Assembly (NCBI GenBank): GCA_041738135.1
Contig: JBGSQK010000020.1
Location: 1-64,000, forward strand
Reading direction: 5' to 3'
DNA from: JAGOMX01 sp041738135
GTDB taxonomy: Bacteria; Pseudomonadota; Alphaproteobacteria; JAGOMX01
Length of the DNA stretch: 64,000 bases
Shown here: one piece after another, positions 1 to 6,256 of the stretch
Position numbering within the stretch: the stretch's first letter is position 1
Layout: every line of letters starts with the position of its first letter
Position numbers and translations under genes: made by a program
The notes under the pieces: generated by a model
Seen by the model: the letters and a program-made list of their open reading frames with translations, nothing else
What the model was told of the DNA's origin: nothing
Databases searched by the model: none

Positions 1-102
1 CATGCGTTAGAAAATATTCATACGACGAAAGATTTAAGCCAGCTGCTGCCGTTCAACTTCAAACCCGCCCTGAATAAGGGGTCTGCAGCGGTAGCAAGCT
101 AA
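1..102 (+). CDS. C-terminal fragment of a transposase, probably IS66 family
   Basis: An open frame enters from the left edge and stops at TAA 100-102, giving about 33 residues that include LSQLLPFNFKP. Many IS66 transposases (TnpC) end in a similar D-x-LLPW-type tail, and an IS66-like terminal inverted repeat follows directly. The rest of the gene is outside the window, so catalytic residues cannot be seen. The family call rests on the tail and on the neighbouring repeat end, not on a full-length match. Confidence 0.45.
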   Translation, partial: HALENIHTTKDLSQLLPFNFKPALNKGSAAVAS

Positions 103-139
103 ATTTATACCGCAGGGGTGGGGTTGTTTTACCGCTTAC
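1..139 (+). mobile_element. Right end of an IS66-like insertion sequence
   Basis: The sequence after the transposase stop ends in ACCGCTTAC at 131-139. Its reverse complement, GTAAGCGGT, fits the GTAA... start usual for IS66-family terminal inverted repeats. The IS body runs off the left edge. IS66 elements normally make an 8-bp target duplication, so 140-147 (AGGTATTG) is the predicted flank copy. The other end is needed to confirm this. Confidence 0.45.
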
Positions 140-255
140 AGGTATTGCTGGCACACAATCAAACCGGCAGCCCACGCCAAGTAATGCTTTGATGGTCGTC
201 AGATCACTGGACGTTCCGAAACTAATGCCAATAGCTTTTATCCTATAACCTCAAA
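140..255 (-). other. Short open stretch next to the IS end, possibly an interrupted gene
   Basis: Reading leftward from an in-frame TGA just upstream, there is an uninterrupted run of about 38 codons (it includes ISFGTSSDLTTIKALL) that goes straight into the IS end. It looks protein-like but has no clear start codon or ribosome-binding site, and I do not recognise the family. It lies downstream of sdhB on the same strand. It could be a gene start broken by the insertion, or chance. Confidence 0.2.
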
Positions 256-284
256 GCGTTTAGGTTTATGGGATAGTGTTTTGG

Positions 285-1067
285 TTAAACCTTCCGCTCC
301 GCAATTTTCTGCTTGGTATCACCAATGGCCTTGGCGGGATTTAGACCCTTAGGGCACGTCTTTGTGCAATTCATGATCGTATGGCAACGATAGAGCTTGT
401 AAGGATCCTCTAGCGCATCTAGGCGCTCGGATGTGGCTTCGTCTCGACTGTCGTTGATCCAGCGGTTGGCCTGCAGTAAGGTGGCGGGGCCTAAGTATTT
501 GTCTCCATTCCACCAATAGCTGGGGCAGCTGGTTGTGCAGCAGAAACACAGAATACATTCCCACATGCCGTCTAGCTTGGCTCTCTCTTCCGGGCTTTGC
601 AGACGCTCTTTGTCTGGTTCGACGGCACTTGAGCTTTGCAGCCAGGGTTCTACAGATTCATACTGGGCATAGGCTACGGATAAATCAGGCACCAAGTCTT
701 TAACTACCGGCATGTGTGGCAGCGGATAGATCACTACGTCCCCATCAAGATCGTCGATGCACATAGTGCAAGCAAGGGTATTGGTGCCATTGAGATTCAT
801 AGCGCAACTGCCGCAAATGCCTTCTCGGCAGGATCGGCGAAAAGTCAGGGTCGTATCCACTTCATTCTTAATCTTAATCAAAGCATCCAACACCATGGGG
901 CCGCATTCATCCAGATCCAGTTGATAGGTATCCAAACGAGGGTTGTCTGGTGTTTCCGGATCCCAGCGATAGATCTTAAAATCCCGCACATTCTTAGCAC
1001 TTGCGGAAGTCTTATAAGTCTTGCCTTCCACAACCTTTGAATTCTTCGGTAAAGTGAATTCAACCAT
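285..1067 (-). CDS. sdhB: Succinate dehydrogenase iron-sulfur subunit
   Basis: SdhB carries electrons from the FAD of SdhA to the membrane anchor and ubiquinone (complex II, TCA cycle), on the cytoplasmic face of the inner membrane. The 260-residue length is normal. All three clusters are visible: [2Fe-2S] ligands Cys80, Cys85, Cys88 and Cys100; [4Fe-4S] ligands in the CxxCxxCxxxC motif at 171-181; and the third set around Cys228, Cys234 and Cys238 (CHTIMNCTKTCPKG). It is the last gene of sdhC-sdhD-sdhA-sdhB, separated from sdhA by a 230-bp gap that holds a palindromic repeat. Confidence 0.97.
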   Translation of the reverse strand: MVEFTLPKNSKVVEGKTYKTSASAKNVRDFKIYRWDPETPDNPRLDTYQLDLDECGPMVLDALIKIKNEVDTTLTFRRSCREGICGSCAMNLNGTNTLACTMCIDDLDGDVVIYPLPHMPVVKDLVPDLSVAYAQYESVEPWLQSSSAVEPDKERLQSPEERAKLDGMWECILCFCCTTSCPSYWWNGDKYLGPATLLQANRWINDSRDEATSERLDALEDPYKLYRCHTIMNCTKTCPKGLNPAKAIGDTKQKIAERKV

Positions 1068-1144
1068 GTTCTCTGTTCCTTGTTTTTATTTAAGCAGTAT
1101 TCTTAAACCAAGCATCTAAATATAACCCAATCCACCACCTCCGT

Positions 1145-1264
1145 GTCATCCCCGCGAAGGCGGGGATCCAGCGTAAAATGTGCGCCAACGGCGCCTCCGT
1201 ATTGATACACGGAAATCGCTCCGCGATGCTTATTGTGCTGGACCCCCGCCTTCGCGGGAATGAC
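1145..1264. repeat. Palindromic repeat element between sdhA and sdhB
   Basis: The outer arms are inverted: GTCATCCCCGCGAAGGCGGG at the left end and a matching GCCTTCGCGGGAATGAC at the right end, with GGATCCAGC / GCTGGACC inside them. The element lies within the sdh operon, so it would be transcribed and could fold into a long hairpin between the two cistrons. It resembles, but is not identical to, the CGTCATCCAGAGC elements elsewhere in the window (19.3, 47.0, 54.4 and 58.1 kb). Confidence 0.8.
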
Positions 1265-1299
1265 TCTGGAGAGCCACGCGCACTTGTTAATAAATCGAC

Positions 1300-3090
1300 T
1301 TAGTACACCCTTTTCTGTGGCGGTATTGGTTCTATCTCGTTGGTCAATGTGGTCATAACAACTGGACGATAGCCCATTTTAACCTTTTGATCTTCTGCCA
1401 GCCAAGCCACCGAGTGCTTCATCCAGTCCTTGTCATCGCGCTCGGCAAAGTCTTCACGTGCATGGGCGCCGCGGCTTTCTTTGCGGTTTAATCCAGACTC
1501 CAGTGTGACTAAAGCTTGCGACATCAAGTTATCCAACTCCAGCGCCTCCACCAGATCCGAGTTCCAGATGAGCGACTTGTCATTGACCACAATATCCGAC
1601 CTTTTAGCTAGGGTTTTGCGCATCTTGGCCACACCTTCGCTTAAGATCTCTTCGTTCCGAAATACAGAGCAATTCAGTTGCATTGTATACTGCATTTCTG
1701 CACGCAACTCGGCTGTTTTGATCTGACCTTTGTTGGTTAGCAAACCATCTAAACGCTCTAAAGCTTTGGCACCTGCATTCGCAGCTAAGGGTGAATGACG
1801 CGCATTGGGCTCAAGTATCTCTTTAGCACGCAAGGCTGCAGCGCGTCCAAACACCACCAGATCCAACAACGAGTTGGTGCCCAAGCGGTTAGCCCCATGC
1901 ACAGAAACGCACGCGGCCTCGCCAATAGCCATCAAACCCGGTACCACACGATGGGGATCTTCCGCGGTCGGATTAACCACTTCCGCATGAATGTTGGTTG
2001 GGATACCACCCATATTGTAATGAACCGTTGGTTGCACAGGAATCGGTGCCTTGGTCACATCTACACCGGCAAAGATCTTGGCCGTCTCGGAGATGCCAGG
2101 CAAACGTTCATGTAAAACCTTAGGATCGATGTGTTCCAGGTGAAGGAAAATGTGATCTTTTTGCTTTCCAACACCTCGGCCCTCACGAACTTCAATAGTC
2201 ATTGCACGACTAACCACATCACGAGAAGCCAGGTCCTTGGCCGATGGAGCATAACGCTCCATAAACCGTTCGCCTTCCGAATTGGTCAGGTAGCCCCCTT
2301 CACCGCGAGCACCTTCTGTGATAAGGCAACCTGCCCCATAAATCCCCGTAGGATGAAACTGAATAAATTCCATATCCTGTAAGGGCAAACCAGCTCTTAA
2401 AACCATACCATTACCATCACCTGTACAGGTATGTGCAGAGGTACAGGTAAAGAATGTACGGCCATAACCACCTGTGGCCAAAACAACCATTTGGGCTGAA
2501 AAACGGTGGATGGTTCCATCTTCCAAATTCCAAGCGATAACGCCACGACAACGATCGCCTTCCATAATCAAATCCAGCGCAAAGTACTCAATAAAGAACT
2601 TAGCCTTATGCTTCAAACTTTGTTGATAGAGCGTATGCAGGATCGCATGCCCTGTCCTGTCGGCCGCCGCGCAAGCGCGTTTAGCCATAGACTCGCCTTG
2701 ATTTATGGTATGCCCACCAAAGGGACGCTGATAGATCTTTCCTTCTTCCGTACGGGAAAAAGGCACACCATAATGCTCCAGCTCAATAACAGCTGGTATG
2801 GCATTGCGGCACATATACTCAATAGCATCCTGATCACCGAGCCAATCAGAGCCCTTAATGGTGTCATAAAAGTGATAAGTCCAGTTGTCCCCGTCACCCA
2901 TATTCCCCAAAGCAGCCCCTACCCCGCCTTGCGCCGCAACTGTGTGCGAACGAGTGGGAAATACTTTGCTAATACAAGCAGTCGTCAACCCAGCGGCACT
3001 CATGCCCAGAGTTGCCCGAAGCCCAGCGCCACCGGCGCCTACAACAACAACATCGTATTCGTGATCAATAATTTTATATGGTGTACCCAT
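1300..3090 (-). CDS. sdhA: Succinate dehydrogenase flavoprotein subunit
   Basis: SdhA oxidises succinate to fumarate with covalently bound FAD. The 596 residues match the family length. The dinucleotide-binding motif VVGAGGAG lies near residues 16-23. The SHTVAAQGG motif around residue 49 supplies the FAD-linked His. HPTGIYGAGCLITEGARGEG and HGANRLGTNSLLDLVVFG are the conserved active-site and FAD-contact blocks. The start lies 10 nt after the sdhD stop, so the genes are co-transcribed. The gap to sdhB is unusually long because of the inserted repeat. Confidence 0.97.
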   Translation of the reverse strand: MGTPYKIIDHEYDVVVVGAGGAGLRATLGMSAAGLTTACISKVFPTRSHTVAAQGGVGAALGNMGDGDNWTYHFYDTIKGSDWLGDQDAIEYMCRNAIPAVIELEHYGVPFSRTEEGKIYQRPFGGHTINQGESMAKRACAAADRTGHAILHTLYQQSLKHKAKFFIEYFALDLIMEGDRCRGVIAWNLEDGTIHRFSAQMVVLATGGYGRTFFTCTSAHTCTGDGNGMVLRAGLPLQDMEFIQFHPTGIYGAGCLITEGARGEGGYLTNSEGERFMERYAPSAKDLASRDVVSRAMTIEVREGRGVGKQKDHIFLHLEHIDPKVLHERLPGISETAKIFAGVDVTKAPIPVQPTVHYNMGGIPTNIHAEVVNPTAEDPHRVVPGLMAIGEAACVSVHGANRLGTNSLLDLVVFGRAAALRAKEILEPNARHSPLAANAGAKALERLDGLLTNKGQIKTAELRAEMQYTMQLNCSVFRNEEILSEGVAKMRKTLAKRSDIVVNDKSLIWNSDLVEALELDNLMSQALVTLESGLNRKESRGAHAREDFAERDDKDWMKHSVAWLAEDQKVKMGYRPVVMTTLTNEIEPIPPQKRVY

Positions 3091-3099
3091 GTTGGTCCC

Positions 3100-3474
3100 T
3101 TAACCTAAAAGAAAATATACTTTTGCAATGGAAAGAAAGGCTATAACGCCCAAAAACAAAAAAATGAATTTGGTTGCCAATATACTGAACAGCTTCAACC
3201 CCTCATGAACGATGTAATCTTCGTAGACCACTTGCATACCCAAGGCTGCATGATAAAGAATGGCCATCACCATAATAAGTAAAGACGCTGCATTGAACGT
3301 CCCACTCATCCAAGTGAGCAATTGCTCATAGTTTGAAAACTGCATCTGAACCAGTGCCGCTACAAACCAGATACTTAAGGGGATCAAAACTAATGCGGAC
3401 AAACGTTGCGCCCACCAATGACCGACGCCTGATTTCGCCGAACCATTACGGATACTGGAATTACTAGACGTCAT
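3100..3474 (-). CDS. sdhD: Succinate dehydrogenase hydrophobic anchor subunit
   Basis: This 124-residue integral membrane protein has three predicted transmembrane segments (roughly 28-48, 63-83 and 95-118). The block YHAALGMQVVYEDYI, in the second helix and following loop, carries the His expected to bind haem b. With SdhC it forms the quinone site of complex II. It overlaps the end of sdhC by about 11 nt and is followed directly by sdhA, the usual alphaproteobacterial order. Confidence 0.93.
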   Translation of the reverse strand: MTSSNSSIRNGSAKSGVGHWWAQRLSALVLIPLSIWFVAALVQMQFSNYEQLLTWMSGTFNAASLLIMVMAILYHAALGMQVVYEDYIVHEGLKLFSILATKFIFLFLGVIAFLSIAKVYFLLG

Positions 3475-3868
3475 AAATGCATCCTCCTAAACAGGACAAA
3501 CCAATAACCCAACTTAAAAGGGTCAATATGCAAGAAGCGGCAACAACAAGCCATCCGCTGAAATAAACCTGCGGAAGCTCAAAACCATACCCCGCATCCC
3601 AGAAAAGATGCCGGATACCGTTGGCCAGATGAAAGAAGAAACAAAAGCTCCAGCCCATTAAACAAACTAGACTGAACCAATTGGTATAGAGGAAAAACAC
3701 CTCCTCATATGCATCAAGCCCTTGCGAAATGGACCACAGCCAGTAAACAAGGGGCAACGTACCCACAGCCAAAGCAATACCTGTCATACGATGGCTAATG
3801 GAAAGCACTGAGGTAAGTTGTGGTTTATAGATCTGTAAATGGGGTGAGAGCGGTCGTGGATAACTCAT
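3464..3868 (-). CDS. sdhC: Succinate dehydrogenase cytochrome b556 subunit
   Basis: First gene of the sdh operon. I chose the ATG at 3868, giving 134 residues that begin MSYPRPLSPHLQIYKPQ, the normal alphaproteobacterial SdhC N-terminus; a GTG at 3916 would add 16 unusual residues. The family signatures SPHLQIYKPQLTSVLSISHR and HLANGIRHLFWDAGYG (haem ligand His) are present, with three transmembrane segments. It anchors SdhAB to the membrane and contributes to ubiquinone binding. Confidence 0.94.
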   Translation of the reverse strand: MSYPRPLSPHLQIYKPQLTSVLSISHRMTGIALAVGTLPLVYWLWSISQGLDAYEEVFFLYTNWFSLVCLMGWSFCFFFHLANGIRHLFWDAGYGFELPQVYFSGWLVVAASCILTLLSWVIGLSCLGGCIYDV

Positions 3869-3962
3869 AGGTCTGCGTTCTTTTCTTATTATTATATTTC
3901 TTGTAACCTTAGCCACTTTTTAAACAAAAATAAAGGGGGCTATGCCATTTTTTCAGTTGCCA

Positions 3963-4550
3963 CTAAGCATGACCAGAAACACTGGATAGCATGGACGGAT
4001 CAATCCCAAGCTTTACCAGCGCTTTTGATCTTTTGTTATCAATAGCGGTCTTAAACAATATCTCCACATCGCCAGAAATTTCTAGCCAACCGTTTTTCTT
4101 GATTTCGGCTTCCAGTTGCCCCGGGCTCCAGCCCGTATAACCCAATGCCAATAGGCAATATTTGGGCCCTTTATCATGGGCTATATCCCTTAAAATATCG
4201 ATCGTCGCCGTCAAAGTCACATCGTCGGAAATTTTCACGGAGGAATCATGCACATAATCGGTGGTATGCAACACAAAACCACGCCCCATCTCGATAGGTC
4301 CACCGAAATGCACCGGCACATTAGGAATATGCCCATCAACTTCGATATCCAGCTGATCCAACAACCCGCGAAAGGTAATAGTCTCGATCAGCTTGTTCAC
4401 CACAAGCCCCATGGCCCCCGTCGCATCATGACCACACACGTAAAGGATCGTATCCTCAAACCGCGGGTCTTGCATACCCGGCATCGCCACTAAAAACTTA
4501 CCCGTTAAAAAATCCTGCTTCTGTTTACTCTCTGCCACAACACGCCTCAT
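3963..4550 (-). CDS. YqgE/AlgH family (UPF0301) protein
   Basis: A small soluble protein of the conserved YqgE/AlgH family; its biochemical role is not settled. The family blocks LVAMPGMQDPRFEDTILYVC, GAMGLVVNKL and VHFGGPIE are obvious, and ALGYTGWSPGQLEAEI is the conserved C-terminal stretch. The ATG at 4550 gives 195 residues, close to the family norm. An upstream in-frame ATG at 4640, with AGGG just before it, would add 30 non-conserved residues and cannot be excluded. It is divergent from the F-box gene. Confidence 0.85.
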   Translation of the reverse strand: MRRVVAESKQKQDFLTGKFLVAMPGMQDPRFEDTILYVCGHDATGAMGLVVNKLIETITFRGLLDQLDIEVDGHIPNVPVHFGGPIEMGRGFVLHTTDYVHDSSVKISDDVTLTATIDILRDIAHDKGPKYCLLALGYTGWSPGQLEAEIKKNGWLEISGDVEILFKTAIDNKRSKALVKLGIDPSMLSSVSGHA

Positions 4551-4655
4551 TCTATGATCATATCTTAAGTTTACCAAATTTCTGCGTCCAGGTATAGTGA
4601 CCACATATGACGGGAGCATATTCGCCTCATGTGGCGACATGCCCTATCAATATTA

Positions 4656-4684
4656 TTGACATGTTTTATATAACATAATATTAC
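4656..4684 (+). promoter_or_regulatory. Candidate sigma-70 promoter for the F-box gene
   Basis: TTGACA at 4656-4661 is a perfect -35 hexamer. A 17-nt spacer leads to TATTAC at 4679-4684, a partial -10. The surrounding DNA is very AT-rich, and the start codon follows about 30 nt later behind an AGGAAAG ribosome-binding site. Confidence 0.5.
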
Positions 4685-4714
4685 ATACTTGTTAGTTAAT
4701 ATTAGGAAAGTTAC

Positions 4715-5830
4715 ATGATACGCACAGCGGCTTTAATTCTTTTCGCACTCCTCGTTTTTCCCTCACATGCTTCTGACGATGAAAATGCTCATACGTTATC
4801 TCTCAAACGTCTCAACATAGACGACACCTTTACTATAGCAACGGACGGCGTTGATCATACGATATACCTTCCAAAGGACATCTTGAAGCTCGTCCTCACT
4901 TACTGCGACCATAAGGACCTACCTGCCATAAGGGACACCTGCAGAAATTGGCGCGCAGCAGCCCAGGATCTAGGCAAATGTTTTTTGTTATTCACACGTA
5001 AAGCAATTGAAGAATATTTAAATACCGTCAGAAGAATGGACCGATTTGGGCTTTACTTGCCTATGACAGATTACCCAGCCGCTGAACGCTTGATGCATCA
5101 ACTTGCTGCCAGAAACAGCCTAATCAAGTTTTTCGTATTGCCCTGTTCGGAGGATATTAATGAAGAGGGCTTTAAAGTGATTTTGTCGGTCACAGATAAC
5201 CTCTGCCTTACCTGCCAAAACCATAGTGACGTTTTGTTTTTTCTGCCGCAACATATAGAGAAAGCAACCATTCACTTCAGCTATCAAATTTGGAATAAAA
5301 ATGACCTATTTAGCAGATCCGTTCCGCGAAACAATCCAAACACACAGAACCTTAGGCATTTACACATAAGCTCACATCATTACCACCTCGATGAACAACA
5401 TTGGGCATATATTTCAAAGCTACCCTTACTGGAATGCTTATTCCTGGAGTGTAGGTTTGCTATACCTTCTTGGGCCGATGATCACTTTAATCATACGGAT
5501 GAAAACCCGAAATTCTCAAAATTAAAGCAGTTTTCCATCGATTATTCTGAGCAAGTATACCACTTTGGCCCTCAGACAGCCGTAAACATAATATTATCGC
5601 GGCTTTCTCATATACCTTCTCTGGAAAGACTTCAACTAGTAAGCCTTTATATCAGAGAGCTGCCGTCTTTACTCACTTACCCCGCTCTTAAAAAAGTTCA
5701 AATTAGATACATTCATGACCACACAATACAAGATGCATCGCAAATCAGTCCGCGCACATTCGAATTGGATATGGAAGAATACATACCGCCAAGAGAGGGT
5801 CCAAAAGAATACGGACGAGGAGACTTGTAA
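4715..5830 (+). CDS. Exported F-box protein with LRR-like C-terminal part
   Basis: The 371-residue product starts with a clear Sec signal peptide (hydrophobic core 3-17, likely cleavage after SHA near residue 20). Residues ~52-88 read LPKDILKLVLTYCDHKDLPA followed by CRNWRAAAQDL, a good fit to the eukaryotic F-box consensus (LP..L...I...L...DL......C..W). The C-terminal half has repeated L-x-x-L-x-[IL] units (near LRHLHIS, LLECLFLEC, LERLQLVSL and LKKVQIRY) suggestive of degenerate leucine-rich repeats, as in FBXL proteins. F-box proteins dock substrates to SCF ubiquitin ligases through Skp1, so a role on host ubiquitin is inferred. The AGGAAAG site fits the ATG. It is transcribed alone. Confidence 0.72.
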   Translation: MIRTAALILFALLVFPSHASDDENAHTLSLKRLNIDDTFTIATDGVDHTIYLPKDILKLVLTYCDHKDLPAIRDTCRNWRAAAQDLGKCFLLFTRKAIEEYLNTVRRMDRFGLYLPMTDYPAAERLMHQLAARNSLIKFFVLPCSEDINEEGFKVILSVTDNLCLTCQNHSDVLFFLPQHIEKATIHFSYQIWNKNDLFSRSVPRNNPNTQNLRHLHISSHHYHLDEQHWAYISKLPLLECLFLECRFAIPSWADDHFNHTDENPKFSKLKQFSIDYSEQVYHFGPQTAVNIILSRLSHIPSLERLQLVSLYIRELPSLLTYPALKKVQIRYIHDHTIQDASQISPRTFELDMEEYIPPREGPKEYGRGDL

Positions 5831-5893
5831 AAGCAGAGTGACTGAGCATTCAACTATATTTTCAATCTCAGATTTTTCTTGTTATCCAACACC

Positions 5894-5954
5894 TTACAAA
5901 AAACACCTTGTAAATTCAGACTCAGACTACGAATTTACAAGGTGTTTTTTGTAA
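5894..5954. repeat. Perfect 24-bp inverted repeat after the F-box gene
   Basis: The arms at 5894-5917 and 5931-5954 are exact reverse complements of 24 nt around a 13-nt loop. The right arm carries the run GGTGTTTTTT, so on the plus strand this could act as a terminator for the F-box gene. It is far longer and more perfect than an ordinary terminator stem. Confidence 0.8.
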
Positions 5955-5989
5955 GAATTCTTATTCAAGAGTATCTTATCGCAGAAGTA

Positions 5990-6083
5990 AGTTTTCCCAA
6001 AATGCTGAAAGTTGCGTTTTGGGAAAAGTTTCCGCACCACTTTACTTTTCCCAAAACTCCGTTTTCGGCGTTTTGGGAAAAGT
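5990..6083. repeat. Two tandem hairpins built on TTTTCCCAAAA
   Basis: Two successive inverted repeats share the same arm: TTTTCCCAAAA...TTTTGGGAAAA at about 5992-6029, and again at about 6045-6082. The four arm copies alternate in orientation. No coding frame explains them. The 427-bp gap between the F-box gene and mutS contains only these hairpins, the 24-bp inverted repeat and the element at 6126-6222. Confidence 0.7.
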
Positions 6084-6125
6084 TGAGCTTACAATAATTA
6101 GTCCATTAGATGCTCATTGGTAAGA

Positions 6126-6222
6126 TGGGGCTTTGCCCCAAACCCCAGGATATTTAGGAAAATAACATGTAACTGTCATGTTATTTTCAAAAAATATCCC
6201 GGGTTTCAGGGCAGCGCCCTGA
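6126..6222. repeat. Palindromic element, GGGGCTTTGCCCC family
   Basis: The left arm begins TGGGGCTTTGCCCCAAACCC and ends in AATAACATG. The right arm begins CATGTTATTTT, returns through AATATCCCGGGTTTC and ends GGGCAGCGCCCTGA. Each end has its own small GGGGC...GCCCC hairpin. A second member is found at 32513-32697, where another repeat is nested inside. Confidence 0.75.
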
Positions 6223-6256
6223 GAAAAATAAGCGCGACGAAGTCGTTCAGTATTGA

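Noticed and set aside
2506..3108. A 200-codon frame on the plus strand opposite sdhA
   Set aside because: It lies entirely antisense to a perfectly conserved gene, lacks a ribosome-binding site and has no family-like motif; it is a mirror of sdhA codon structure.
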